Assembly (NCBI RefSeq): GCF_001636425.1 | Contig: NZ_KV440953.1 | Location: 1,314,847 to 1,378,846 of the forward strand | DNA length: 64,000 nucleotides | Direction of reading: 5' to 3' | Origin: Heyndrickxia acidicola | GTDB taxonomy: Bacteria > Bacillota > Bacilli > Bacillales > Bacillaceae_C | Program-made: the position numbers and the translations under genes | Shown here: piece by piece, positions 8,418-17,605 of the stretch | Position numbering within the stretch: position 1 is the stretch's first letter | How the letters are laid out: the number at the start of each line of letters is the position of its first letter | Notes under the pieces: generated by a model | The model's database searches: none | What the model was told of the DNA's origin: nothing | What the model saw: only the letters and a program-made list of their open reading frames with translations

Positions 8418-10136
8418 TCAGTCATGAAAATGCGTGCCGTCCGTTACTGCCTGAACTATTCCCGTCCGTACTGCAAAGTCACCAAAGTGTTCTTTTTCAT
8501 TTCTCTCTTTTGCATAGCGGGAAAGAAGGAAGCGAAGCTCAGCTAAAATTTCATCTTCCCCAATATTTTCACGATACATTTTGCTTAGCCTGCTGCCGTC
8601 AAAAGCTGCGCCGATATACATATTATACTTGCCTACCGCTTTGCCGATAAAAGCAATTTCTGCAAGTGCCGGCCGTGCACAGCCATTAGGGCATCCGGTC
8701 ATACGTATGGTGATTTCTTCATTCCGCAGCCCATTTTCATCCACAATCTCTTCTATTTTTTCCATCAAGCTCGGCAAATACCGTTCTGCTTCTGCCATGG
8801 CCAGCCCGCAGGTAGGAAGGGCCACACAGGCAAGTGAACTGCGGCGAATTGCTGAATGGTGCTTTCCATCGGATAAACCGTACTCATCCAGCAGAGCTTC
8901 AATTTTTTTCTTTTTCTGGCTGGTTACATTTGAGAGGATCAGGTTTTGATTTCCTGTTAAACGAAACTCACCTGTGTGAATCTTCGCAATTTCCCTTAGC
9001 CCCGTTTTTAGTTTGAAGTCCTCAAAATCAAAAACACGTCCCCCCTCAATGAACATAGTGAAGTGCCATTTTCCCTTCAAGCCCCTTATCCATCCATAAC
9101 GATCCGTATTATGCTCGAAATGAAATTCCCTTGGTTCTTCAAGATTCCAGCCCAGGCGATTTTCCAATTCATTTTTTACCGTTTCAAGCCCAAGCCTGTC
9201 TACAGTATATTTAAAGCGGGCATTTTTACGGACAGAGCGATTCCCATAATCCCTTTGTATTGTAATGACCTTTTCAGCAACCTCCAGAATTTGATCTGGA
9301 GTACAGAACCCTATTACTTTGGCAAGCTGCGGATAGGTCGCCTTATCGCCATGCGTCATTCCCATTCCGCCGCCTATTGCCACGTTAAAGCCCAAAAGCT
9401 TATCCTCTTCAACAATTGCAATGAACCCTAAATCCTGTGAAAAGACATCAATATCATTGGATGGCGGAACGGCAATGCCAATTTTAAACTTACGAGGCAG
9501 ATACAATGGGCCATACATCGGTTCAACTTCTTCTGTTTCCGGTGTGCCGGCTACTTTTTCTTCATCGAGCCAGATTTCATGGTAGGCCCTTGTCCGAGGC
9601 AATAAGTAGTCACTCAGCTGTTTGGACCATTCATAAACCTCCTGATGAATGTCAGATTGATATGGATTTGGATTGCACATCACATTCCGGTTCACATCAC
9701 CGCATGCTGCGATTGTATCCATGAGAACAGAATTAATTTCTTGAATGGTATTTTTCATACTCCATTTTAATATCCCATGCATTTGAAAAGTTTGGCGTGT
9801 GGTTAGCTTTAAGGTGCCGTTCCCGTTTTTGTCCGCCAGCTCATCCATTACCAGCCACTGCTGTGGTGTGGCAACACCGCCCGGCAAACGGACTCGCAGC
9901 ATAAATTGATAAGCAGGCTCCAGCTTTTGCTTTTGGCGCTCGTTCCGCAAGTCACGGTCGTCCTGCAGATAACTGCCGTGATGCTTCATGAGTCGATTGT
10001 CATCCTCGTTAATTCCTGCACTAAGAGGTTCTAGCATCGATTCTTTTATGGTTCCCCGTAAATAGTTACTCCGCTCTTTTATTTCTTCTACATCACTTGG
10101 CGGTCCGTCAGGTGCTTTTAATAGTGGATTGACCAT
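8418..10136 (-). CDS. cysI: Assimilatory sulfite reductase, hemoprotein beta subunit
   Basis: Reduces sulfite to sulfide with siroheme and a 4Fe-4S cluster, taking electrons from CysJ. The 572-aa sequence is collinear with B. subtilis CysI as I recall it, including [19 protein letters not shown] near the N-terminus and [15 protein letters not shown] mid-protein. The cluster cysteines lie in CVALPTC and in [10 protein letters not shown] (C-x5-C and C-x3-C). Start ATG at 10136, 23 bp after the cysJ stop, in a two-gene operon. The substitution to ARPALAEI after the second cysteine pair is a minor family variation. Confidence 0.97.
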   Translation of the reverse strand: MVNPLLKAPDGPPSDVEEIKERSNYLRGTIKESMLEPLSAGINEDDNRLMKHHGSYLQDDRDLRNERQKQKLEPAYQFMLRVRLPGGVATPQQWLVMDELADKNGNGTLKLTTRQTFQMHGILKWSMKNTIQEINSVLMDTIAACGDVNRNVMCNPNPYQSDIHQEVYEWSKQLSDYLLPRTRAYHEIWLDEEKVAGTPETEEVEPMYGPLYLPRKFKIGIAVPPSNDIDVFSQDLGFIAIVEEDKLLGFNVAIGGGMGMTHGDKATYPQLAKVIGFCTPDQILEVAEKVITIQRDYGNRSVRKNARFKYTVDRLGLETVKNELENRLGWNLEEPREFHFEHNTDRYGWIRGLKGKWHFTMFIEGGRVFDFEDFKLKTGLREIAKIHTGEFRLTGNQNLILSNVTSQKKKKIEALLDEYGLSDGKHHSAIRRSSLACVALPTCGLAMAEAERYLPSLMEKIEEIVDENGLRNEEITIRMTGCPNGCARPALAEIAFIGKAVGKYNMYIGAAFDGSRLSKMYRENIGEDEILAELRFLLSRYAKERNEKEHFGDFAVRTGIVQAVTDGTHFHD

Positions 10137-10159
10137 GTTGTCAACATTCCTTTCACGCT

Positions 10160-11980
10160 TTAATACACATCACGCAGGTACCGTTTTTGCTGCTGCATGC
10201 CTGCTAAATATTCCTGTGCCCTTACATTGCTCATTCTGCCTTCTTTTTCGATAATCTCAAGCAATGTTTGATGGACATCATGCGCCATGTTTTTCTCGTC
10301 ACCGCAAATATAGACCGCTGCTCCCTCTTCAAGCCATTTGAACAACTCGCTGCTATGCTCAAGCATCCTGTGCTGTACATATACTTTGTGGTCTGTATCA
10401 CGGGAAAAAGCTACGTCCATTCGAGTCAATACACCTTTTTCAATCCATTTTTGCCATTCCGTTTGGTATAAAAAATCAGTCCTGAAATGCTGGTCACCAA
10501 AGAACAGCCATGACTTGCCATCCGCTCCAGTTTCCTCGCGCTCCTGCATAAAGGCTCGAAAAGGCGCAATGCCGGTACCAGGACCTACCATAATAACCGG
10601 AGTACTCGGATCCTCCGCCAATTTAAATTGATCATTATGCTGTATGTATACAGGCAATGTATCTCCAGGTTTCAAGCGTTCTGCACACAAAATTGAACAA
10701 ACCCCGTTTCGCTTCCTTCCAAGTGAATCATAGCGGACAGAGCCGATAGTCAAATGCACTTCGTCAGGATAAGCTTTCAAACTGCTTGCAATGGAGTATA
10801 ATCTCGCAGGCATCTTACGCAGGATGGAAATAAAATCTTGGGCTGTCCCGCTCCATGGACCATAGTCACGAATTAAATCTAAAAGGTCACGGCCGCCAAG
10901 ATAGGATCTTAATTTTCCTTCATCTTCCGCAATGAGTTTTTTCAGTTCCTCATTGACAGTCAGTTCAGCCGCAGATTTTAAAAGCGGCTTTGTTAAAACT
11001 GTTATTTCAAAATGTGCAGTGAGAGCTTCTTTGAGAGTGCTCACTTCTCCTTTTTTATTAATCGTCACAATCTCTTCCGGATCCCATTTCATTTCCTGAA
11101 TCAGCAAATCAACTAAAGCAGGATCGTTTTCGGGATAAATCCCAAGACTATCACCAGGTAAAAACGTTATCCCTGATCCTTCAAGGGAAAGCTCAAGATG
11201 ACGAGTTTCTTTGTTGGAGCCGCGTCCATTTAAACAAAGGTTTTCGAGCACTTCAGCACGAAACGGATTCGATCTTGAAAAGATGGACTCCACCTCCTGA
11301 CTAACTGTAGAGGCTGGCTCTTGTCCTGACTGTTCTCTCTGGCCCTGACTTAGCGCATCTAATACTCCATCAAGCCATTCTGCAGCAGGCTCATCAAAGT
11401 CCAGATCACAATCCACTCTAGAATAAAGACGAGCCCCTCCAAGCTCTTCAAGCCGCAAATCGAATTCCTTGCCTACCTGGCAGTACTGTTCATAAGAGGT
11501 ATCTCCTAAGGCTAATACAGAAAAACGGAGCCCTTCCAGTTTTGGTGCTCTTCTGCTATTAAGAAATTCATGGAAGGCAATGGCATTATCCGGCGGATCT
11601 CCTTCTCCCTGAGTACTGACGACTACTAATAAATTTTCTATCTTCTTTAGGTTGTTTGGTTTGAAATCACTCATTACTGAAACGATTGCTTTAAATCCTT
11701 TTTCTTCTAAAATTTTCCCTGCCTTAACGGCTAAGCTTTTAGCATTGCCTGTTTGAGATCCAAACAGGATCGTAATCTCTTTCGAAAAAGACTGGTCCCT
11801 GTTTTGAGCAGGGACTTCCGCGAGTTGAATCGAAGATCCTTCAGTTTGGAATCCCGGCTGTGATGCAGCAAGATAGCCGCTCAGCCATATTTTCTGTGTT
11901 TCAGTTAAGGTTGGCAGAACACGGTTAAGGAGCTCTGCCTGCTCCTCATTAAATGGGCTGTTCAATACTTGAAGTTGCAA
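10160..11980 (-). CDS. cysJ: Assimilatory sulfite reductase, NADPH flavoprotein alpha subunit
   Basis: Passes electrons from NADPH through FAD and FMN to CysI. Domains in order are a short N-terminal helix pair, a flavodoxin domain ([15 protein letters not shown]), a FAD-binding cap with [10 protein letters not shown], and an NADPH domain with [16 protein letters not shown], ending in the typical aromatic C-terminus (RDVY). The start is a TTG at 11980 with GAGGTGG six bases upstream, giving [14 protein letters not shown], which matches the B. subtilis N-terminus. An upstream in-frame ATG at 12025 would add 15 unrelated residues and is rejected. The length is 606 aa. Confidence 0.97.
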   Translation of the reverse strand: MQLQVLNSPFNEEQAELLNRVLPTLTETQKIWLSGYLAASQPGFQTEGSSIQLAEVPAQNRDQSFSKEITILFGSQTGNAKSLAVKAGKILEEKGFKAIVSVMSDFKPNNLKKIENLLVVVSTQGEGDPPDNAIAFHEFLNSRRAPKLEGLRFSVLALGDTSYEQYCQVGKEFDLRLEELGGARLYSRVDCDLDFDEPAAEWLDGVLDALSQGQREQSGQEPASTVSQEVESIFSRSNPFRAEVLENLCLNGRGSNKETRHLELSLEGSGITFLPGDSLGIYPENDPALVDLLIQEMKWDPEEIVTINKKGEVSTLKEALTAHFEITVLTKPLLKSAAELTVNEELKKLIAEDEGKLRSYLGGRDLLDLIRDYGPWSGTAQDFISILRKMPARLYSIASSLKAYPDEVHLTIGSVRYDSLGRKRNGVCSILCAERLKPGDTLPVYIQHNDQFKLAEDPSTPVIMVGPGTGIAPFRAFMQEREETGADGKSWLFFGDQHFRTDFLYQTEWQKWIEKGVLTRMDVAFSRDTDHKVYVQHRMLEHSSELFKWLEEGAAVYICGDEKNMAHDVHQTLLEIIEKEGRMSNVRAQEYLAGMQQQKRYLRDVY

Positions 11981-12258
11981 CAATATCCACCTCACAAAGA
12001 AAATACACGATAACTTCTTGATCAAAAATTCTTACTATTCGTTTTTTAGTAAAAATTAATTCTAATCATAGAACTACTAACCTTATGAGTCAAGTAGGTA
12101 TTAATTATCATAATCATAAGTAGATGCTTATGATGCACACAGTTGACCCCTTACTCAATTATTTAAAAGCCATAAAGAATATGTATATACCAATATCTTT
12201 AAGCAAAACTAAGAGCTGAGCAAGTTAAAGTGATTCTACGATTAATGAGGTGAAAAAG

Positions 12259-13503
12259 ATGAAACAGGTTGAATTAATTGGAAGCCTATTCTATGAGCCA
12301 TCTACCCATACATGGTCGGCTTCAGGAACAGGATGGAGGATTGAAAAGACAGACGGAAATAAGGCAAAAATTACTTTTGAAGAACCCATTACCTTTAATC
12401 CCCATCTTCCCTCTAAAACCAATACATATAACCTTTCCATTAGCAGCCTGGGTGAAAATGGCCAGGTCCATACCTCGAGTGTAGAGGAGGATGGCTTCAT
12501 TGTCACCTGGAAGGACATTTCTTCAAACGACACTTGTATGGCCGCTTTTCGCGTGATCGGTACGCAGGTCTGCTTTATTCCCAATGACCGTTCCCTGGGT
12601 ACAGAGGACAGCATTGCAGACATCTATGCTGCCGAGCTCCTCTTCAGCTATGAAGCCAAATTCGGAGTCGTGACCTTGATGGGATCAGGCACCATTAACA
12701 GCAAGGAACTCACCGAGGAAAGAATAAAAGCCTTAAGCCTCGAATCTGAGAAGCTCCTGGTAGAGCTAAACAAAGAAGAGGATACTTTTTGCAAGGATTT
12801 ATTAAAGGAAAAAATGGCAAAAAATAAACTTAGAATGAAAAGGCAAAAGGAAATCGCTGAACATGGTTCCGTATTCTGGGATTCAGCCTTTCGATTTGGT
12901 GAGCTGTGGGGACGTTATTCGGCCAATGACCAGGAAGACTCACTTGGCGGCTGTTATGTTCCCCTTTGCACTGGCGGCGGCCCAGGTATTATGAGGGCTG
13001 CAGCAGAAGGTGCCCGAAGTCATCATGCCCATGTGATTGGAATTGATTGTCAATTTGGTGTCGATGATTTTTTTAATTTAAAGAATACCTATTCGGTCTT
13101 TTCGAATCAGCGTCTCAGAATGAATAATTTTTCCATTCGAGAAAGTGTTTTAATAAATTATTCACATGTCATTTTGTTCTGGCCTGGTGGTTTTGGCACC
13201 GTCTGGGAGGTTTTCGAAACTCTTTCTAAGCTTCAAACCAACCACCTTCGAAGACATCGAACCAAAGCCATATTTGTCCATTCAGAGTATTGGAAACCCT
13301 TTTTCGATTGCATTGAACAAATGCGGAAACATGGAGCAATTAATGCCTACGGAGACCGCATTAAAATTCCCGGTGTAGATGATCAGCTTCCAGATGAAGC
13401 TTATATCGCCGAGGTTGTAGAAAGCCCGGAAGAAGCTTTTGAAAAAACGAGGTGTTTTGTCGAGAGCCTGTATCAAAAAAATCAATTAACCTTAAAATCC
13501 TGA
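12259..13503 (+). CDS. LOG-family (lysine-decarboxylase-like) nucleotide-binding protein
   Basis: A 414-aa protein with a C-terminal LOG/TIGR00725-like domain. CTGGGPGIMRAAAEGA and PGGFGTVWEVFE are the two phosphate- and catalysis-related motifs of the family. Family members with tested activity hydrolyse nucleoside 5'-monophosphates, as in cytokinin riboside monophosphate phosphoribohydrolase. The N-terminal 180 residues are an additional module I do not recognise. ATG 12259 is preferred over GTG 12250 because the GTG lies within the GAGGTG ribosome binding site. The gene stands alone and divergent from cysJ. Confidence 0.8.
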   Translation: MKQVELIGSLFYEPSTHTWSASGTGWRIEKTDGNKAKITFEEPITFNPHLPSKTNTYNLSISSLGENGQVHTSSVEEDGFIVTWKDISSNDTCMAAFRVIGTQVCFIPNDRSLGTEDSIADIYAAELLFSYEAKFGVVTLMGSGTINSKELTEERIKALSLESEKLLVELNKEEDTFCKDLLKEKMAKNKLRMKRQKEIAEHGSVFWDSAFRFGELWGRYSANDQEDSLGGCYVPLCTGGGPGIMRAAAEGARSHHAHVIGIDCQFGVDDFFNLKNTYSVFSNQRLRMNNFSIRESVLINYSHVILFWPGGFGTVWEVFETLSKLQTNHLRRHRTKAIFVHSEYWKPFFDCIEQMRKHGAINAYGDRIKIPGVDDQLPDEAYIAEVVESPEEAFEKTRCFVESLYQKNQLTLKS

Positions 13504-13610
13504 GCTTCTTAATTCTAAAAAATGAATGCATATTTATCCGTTCTTCAAGAAAAATAGGAGTAAACCCTGAGCGCTAATGCTTAATTTCATAAGAACGGAG
13601 GTGCAGCATT

Positions 13611-13763
13611 TTGATAGATGAGAACACGGAATGGCCAAACAAAGTCCAATATAGTATTTGGGATACTTCTGTCGACCAGGAACAGCTTAGGCGATTGAGG
13701 CAGGCTCTTGAATCCTATACGGACTTGTCCTTAAATGAACCGTCACTTAAAACACCAGAATAA
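13611..13763 (+). CDS. Small hypothetical protein, 50 aa
   Basis: TTG start with an excellent GGAGGTG site, stop TAA at 13761, and a terminator directly downstream. The protein begins MIDENTEWPNKVQYSIWD and is acidic and hydrophilic, with no signal peptide or membrane segment. I do not recognise the family. The tight site-ORF-terminator arrangement is the main reason for calling it. Confidence 0.65.
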   Translation: MIDENTEWPNKVQYSIWDTSVDQEQLRRLRQALESYTDLSLNEPSLKTPE

Positions 13764-13770
13764 CATCAGG

Positions 13771-13802
13771 AGAGCAGTTCATTTTTGAGCTGCTCTTTTT
13801 AA
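13771..13802. terminator. Terminator after the small ORF
   Basis: AGAGCAG pairs with CTGCTCT over a 12-base loop, followed by a T-run on the plus strand. Convergent genes on both sides could share it. Confidence 0.75.
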
Positions 13803-13846
13803 CTATATCGTATTGCTCCAGGGCAAAGAGCGATACGTTTAAATTA

Positions 13847-14356
13847 TTATAGAGCAAGGGCACCTTCATCTTTTGCATCTGCTTCTTCCCATCCCTTGCA
13901 GGCATCCACCCAGCCGCTTGCTGAGGAATAATGCTCCAGTTCATCGATGGTCAGCTCAATAGCAGAATTAGGGCTTCCGCATGCAGGAAAAACGGTCGTA
14001 TACCCTTTCAGCGACACATCAAGAAATACTTTCAAATCGTTCTTTAAACCAAAAGGGCATACTCCACCAATTGCATGTCCTGTTTGCTTGAGAACTTCTT
14101 CCGGAGTCAGCATGCGCGCTTTGAATCCAAAGGTTTCCTTAAACTTTTTGTTATCAATTTTGGCATCACCTGCTGCCACTATTAATATCGCGGCATCCTC
14201 TTCCCCCCTAAAAGAAAGGGTCTTTGCTATTCTGCCAGGAGCAGTCCCTATTGCTTCCGCTGCCAGTTCCACCGTTGCGCTTGAACGATTAAACTCCATG
14301 ATATCGTTTTCTCTGTTCCATTGTTTAAAATGAACCCTGACACTTTCCAATGACAT
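13847..14356 (-). CDS. YbaK/EbsC-family aminoacyl-tRNA deacylase
   Basis: A 169-aa trans-editing domain of the YbaK/ProX type that removes wrongly attached amino acids such as Cys or Ala from tRNA-Pro. Family landmarks visible are the conserved lysine in RIAKTLSFRG (K45), GHAIGGVCPFG, and the C-terminal ACGSPNSAIELT. The start ATG follows AGAGAGGTG. The precise tRNA substrate cannot be read from sequence. The following 14357-14785 gap is AT-rich and holds no credible gene. Confidence 0.9.
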   Translation of the reverse strand: MSLESVRVHFKQWNRENDIMEFNRSSATVELAAEAIGTAPGRIAKTLSFRGEEDAAILIVAAGDAKIDNKKFKETFGFKARMLTPEEVLKQTGHAIGGVCPFGLKNDLKVFLDVSLKGYTTVFPACGSPNSAIELTIDELEHYSSASGWVDACKGWEEADAKDEGALAL

Positions 14357-14785
14357 TTTTAAACACCTCTCTAAAAAATATATTTATTCTCTTTATTTTC
14401 GACATAAATACACTAAGTAATCAGTTAATACTCCTTGGTATCGCTTTCGATATTGCTGAATATTTCAATTTATTCACTTCAATATTAGACAAACTATTTG
14501 AACTTTTCAATAAACCTGCATGCAAAAGATTGTGGTTTCCCTTTTATAATTTTCGAATTACAGTTAATGGACGAGGCAACTGTGTTTCTCAATCACCTTC
14601 CTGCCTGAGATATGGTAATAGATATATAAATTATCCTAAATGGAATGCTGCATTGCCAAATCCTCTCCAGTACACTAAAATCGATAATTCTATCTTATGC
14701 TAAACAATAAATTTTTTTAAATTTCAAAAAATACAAATTGGATATATACTTTACCTAAAAGAACTTATAAAAAGGAGACCGGCTA

Positions 14786-15403
14786 ATGGAATCGATTGTG
14801 AAAGAATTTTTAAAAATCCCTACAACCTGTATTTCAGATGTTATGAATGGATTAAATAATATGAATCCTGCTATTAAACCCTTGGAGGAGGACTACCGAT
14901 TCGCCGGCAGAGCCTTTAATGTAAAGATTCCGGTCGGCGACAATTTAGCTGTTTTAAAAGCAATAAGAGAGGCAAAGTCTGGCGATGTCCTCGTAATCGA
15001 TGCAAAAGGAGATCTCTATAGAGCCATTGCCGGGGACTTCATTGTAGGAATGGCCCAAACACTGGGCATTAGCGCCATTGTTGTAGATGGAGTCATTCGT
15101 GATATAAAAGGAGTTAAAAAATTAAACTTTCCCGTTTTCTCACGAGGAACATCTGTAGCAGCCAGCGGAAAAGCTGGTACAGGGGAAATCAATATTCCTA
15201 TTTCCTGTGGCGGAACTGCCGTGAATCCAGGCGATATTATTGTGGGTGATGCAGATGGAGTTGTCGTAATCCCCCAATCAGAAGCACAAGCAATCTTGGA
15301 AAAAGCAGTTGATAAGTTAAAAAAGGATGAAATTAGAGAAAAAAATGTAGCTGGTAATGTGGAAGCGATCAAAAAATATTTAGATGACATGACTTCTAAC
15401 TAG
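14786..15403 (+). CDS. RraA-like / HMG aldolase family protein
   Basis: A 205-aa member of the RraA/4-hydroxy-4-methyl-2-oxoglutarate aldolase family. The metal- and substrate-binding region is present: LGISAIVVDGVIRD with the conserved Arg-Asp at 105-106, and the C-terminal VGDADGVVVIP. Family members cleave 4-hydroxy-4-methyl-2-oxoglutarate or oxaloacetate, or bind RNase E in enterobacteria; here an aldolase or decarboxylase role is more likely. AAGGAG precedes the ATG. It stands alone, with no aromatic-degradation genes nearby, so its substrate is open. Confidence 0.85.
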   Translation: MESIVKEFLKIPTTCISDVMNGLNNMNPAIKPLEEDYRFAGRAFNVKIPVGDNLAVLKAIREAKSGDVLVIDAKGDLYRAIAGDFIVGMAQTLGISAIVVDGVIRDIKGVKKLNFPVFSRGTSVAASGKAGTGEINIPISCGGTAVNPGDIIVGDADGVVVIPQSEAQAILEKAVDKLKKDEIREKNVAGNVEAIKKYLDDMTSN

Positions 15404-15508
15404 GCAGAAAGGATAGCCAGAAGAATGGTTATAATTCGATTATACGTCCTTATTTAGAATATTTAAGATAAATCTTCCAGCATCAATCCTCTTCATTACG
15501 CAGAAAAT

Positions 15509-16215
15509 GAGGCTGTCCCAAATGGTTCAAAGATATCAAGTGACCTTGGAGACAGCAAATTTTTTTATGCAGGTTGATTTGCACTGCAAGCACTTCTTTT
15601 ACTTCAATCAACCTTTAAGTTAAATCAAAATTGGGATTTTAAATAGATATAGACAGTGTTCTGATCATCCTGCTGGGTTGATTTCCGCTGCAGGCGCTCG
15701 CTTTCCGCGGGCGGCCGGGAGCCTCCTCGTCGCAAGCTCTTGCGGGGTCTCCCTATGGCCTACTGATCCCGCAGGAGTCTCGCACCTTCCTCTCCAATCA
15801 ACCTTTGAATTAAATCCAAATTAGGATTGTACATAGATATGGTCAACGTTCAGATCATCCTGCCAGTTGATTTTCATTTCGAATACTCTCTTTCCGTGTG
15901 TGGGACTGGAACCATATTGTTGCATGCTTATGGGCTATCCTCTTATAATTTGCTTAACTTGCACGAGTCATTTGCCTTCACTCTAATCAACGTTGAATCC
16001 AAATGATCATTGGGTATTACTAGATATGCTCAGCGCTATTCGTCCTGCCTCTTCTACGACCTGCCTGTTCTTTTCTGCTCAAATAAATTTTTAACAAAGA
16101 CGCCATGCTATTATTCGCACCAAGTGTTTCCCCCCTTTTCTTATCTCTGTCCAAAAATAGAAAGAGGTGACTCAAAAGGCCGCTTATAACCACCTTTTGA
16201 GTCACCCTCATTTTT
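15509..16215. repeat. Composite dispersed repeat, copy B (0.7 kb)
   Basis: This composite begins with GAGGCTGTCCCAAATGGT, includes a full family-1 core (about 15675-15810: TTCCGCTGCAGGCGCTCGC, then GGGAGCCTCCTCGTCGC and CCCGCAGGAGTCTCGCACC), and a second degenerate core ending in ATCAACGTTGAATCC. It then has ATGCTCAGCGCTATTCG, CCATGCTATTATTCGCA, and a closing hairpin GGTGACTCAAAAGG/CCTTTTGAGTCACC. The same module order occurs at 26.1-26.9 kb and 31.2-31.9 kb. It fills 15404-16247; no gene is present. Confidence 0.85.
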
Positions 16216-16247
16216 ATGTGTAAGCATTCAATAACTGCTCCTATTGA

Positions 16248-16721
16248 CTAACGGATTAACGCACGATTTTTTCGATGTTCCTTGCGTGCAGGTGCCGTCT
16301 CAAATAATCTTTTTTCTTCCGTTGATTGGGGTATTACCCCGGGAACAGGGGCGGGTCTTCCATCCTTATCTACTGCAACCATTGTTAAAAATGATTCGGT
16401 TGTCAGTGTTTTTTTTCCGACCAGTAGATTGGTAGAATAAACCCGAACATAAACTTCCATCGAAGTACGCCCTGTTGAAGCAACGAATGCCTCCAGGCTA
16501 AGTGCATCTCCAACTGCAGCTGAAGAAATGAAGTCTACTGAATCAATAGAGGCTGTAACGACTGCCTGATTACAATGTTTCATAGCAGCAACTGCGGCAA
16601 TTTCATCAATATAAGACAGAACCTTTCCTCCAAATATTGTTTGAAGATGGTTCGTATCCGGCGGCAGCACCAATTTTGTTTGATGAGTTCTTGATTGTTC
16701 TGTAGAATAAGCTTTTGTCAT
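16248..16721 (-). CDS. Hotdog-fold acyl-CoA thioesterase, YkhA type
   Basis: A 157-aa acyl-CoA hydrolase. The N-terminal hotdog signature DTNHLQTIFGGKVLSYIDE carries the conserved Asn (N24) and catalytic Asp (D39). Substrates are usually medium- to long-chain acyl-CoA, acting in the cytosol. RBS AGGAGGG precedes the ATG. The gene lies 66 bp downstream of a riboswitch-led 30-codon ORF on the same strand, so it could be co-transcribed with it. The 3' end abuts a composite repeat. Confidence 0.9.
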   Translation of the reverse strand: MTKAYSTEQSRTHQTKLVLPPDTNHLQTIFGGKVLSYIDEIAAVAAMKHCNQAVVTASIDSVDFISSAAVGDALSLEAFVASTGRTSMEVYVRVYSTNLLVGKKTLTTESFLTMVAVDKDGRPAPVPGVIPQSTEEKRLFETAPARKEHRKNRALIR

Positions 16722-16786
16722 GAGCTGACCCTCCTATGGTTCATCTTTAAATGCGGCTTTATGAAAATTTTTCCACTTCAGTTGCT

Positions 16787-16879
16787 TTAATCAAAGCCTG
16801 ATTCATAAAGGGCAGCCCATTGCTCACGAAAATTATGTACGCGCCGTGTACTGGCTTTTTTATTCCTCGGCCATATCAT
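16787..16879 (-). CDS. 30-codon ORF directly after a cobalamin riboswitch
   Basis: ATG at 16879 with a TAGGAGAG site eight bases upstream, and TAA stop at 16789-16787. The predicted peptide starts MIWPRNKKASTRRVHNF and ends WAALYESGFD. It is basic in the first half and has no membrane segment. I do not recognise it. It is either a genuine small cobalamin-regulated protein or the start of a degraded larger gene; no downstream continuation is visible before the thioesterase gene. Confidence 0.5.
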   Translation of the reverse strand: MIWPRNKKASTRRVHNFREQWAALYESGFD

Positions 16880-16921
16880 TTGCAACACTCTCCTATCTCC
16901 CGTAGGAATTCTGTGTGCTCC

Positions 16922-17075
16922 TTTATGGCAGGTCTCCTGGCTTGATTTCATCGGTTCTTTACACCTTCCCGTTCCATAGAAACAGTGGCACAGCTTGAAA
17001 GAACCTCCCTCTTACAGTGGCGGGACCGCTCCGGACTTTCACCGGATTCCCTTTTCATTCTTAATATCCTATTAA
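16922..17075 (-). promoter_or_regulatory. Cobalamin (B12) riboswitch
   Basis: Read on the minus strand, the element has the conserved core GGTGAAAGTCCGGAGCGGTC and CCCGCCACTGT, and then the B12-box AAGCCAGGAGACCTGCC (plus-strand 16927-16943). These match the cobalamin riboswitch consensus. Adenosylcobalamin binding normally represses B12 transport, synthesis or B12-replaceable enzymes. The first ORF downstream is the 30-codon one, then the thioesterase. Confidence 0.93.
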
Positions 17076-17224
17076 GAAACCATAAAGTATGCAGTTAAAT
17101 GACTTATCGTCAATTCTATTGTACTATAAAATGTGCTCCGCTAATAATTTTAATCTTTACTTTGTTCTTGACATTCTCACTATTGAATTGTAGACTGAAT
17201 ATTATTAAAACTTCATAATTTTCA

Positions 17225-17331
17225 TTTCTTATCCAGAGAGGTGGAGGGACTGGCCCTTTGATACCTCAGCAGCAGACTTTTTCTGAAGTACTGTGCTAAT
17301 TCCAGAAGCGTTAAGCTTGAAGATAAGAAGA
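17225..17331 (+). promoter_or_regulatory. SAM-I riboswitch (S-box) aptamer
   Basis: TTCTTATC pairs with GATAAGAA to close the aptamer. Inside are AGAGGTGGAGGGACTGGCCC, the TTTGATACCTCAGCA stretch, and CTGTGCTAATTCCAG with AGCTTGAAGATAAG. These are standard S-box elements. A terminator hairpin follows. It controls the MetE-like gene starting at 17606, as S-boxes control yxjG/yxjH in B. subtilis. Confidence 0.93.
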
Positions 17332-17350
17332 GCAGCATTTATTCAATCAA

Positions 17351-17386
17351 CCTCTTCTTGTCGACGGACAGAAGAGGTTTTTTATT
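17351..17386 (+). terminator. SAM riboswitch expression-platform terminator
   Basis: CCTCTTCT (17351-17358) pairs with AGAAGAGG (17371-17378), followed by six Ts. The 5' arm can instead pair with AAGAAGAG at the end of the aptamer to form the antiterminator. Confidence 0.9.
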
Positions 17387-17480
17387 TAATTTGACCCAAT
17401 TATGATTAGAACTTTACAACGGTTAGAGCTAAGCACCCATTGGATAAAAGTGAAAATCAAGTTTAAAAAGCTTGGCTTTG

Positions 17481-17572
17481 CTCATCTTGCCTGTTGCTTT
17501 CCGCTGCAGTCACCCACCCTCTCTCCAATCAGCATCGTTCTAAATTCAACATTGATCTCTAACAGATATAAA
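17481..17572. repeat. Deleted family-1 repeat remnant between S-box and its gene
   Basis: Retains TTGCTTTCCGCTGCAG, CACCC, CTCTCCAATCA and TTCAACATTGATCTC, with the central 100 bp missing. It lies in the leader RNA between the S-box terminator and the MetE-like start codon. Confidence 0.6.
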
Positions 17573-17605
17573 AGCTTATTAAAAATAATGAAAGAAGGAA
17601 TGAGT

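Noticed and set aside
14350..14703. 117-aa plus-strand frame in the gap between the YbaK gene and the RraA-like gene
   Set aside because: No ribosome binding site, its start lies inside the YbaK gene region, and composition is typical of AT-rich spacer DNA.
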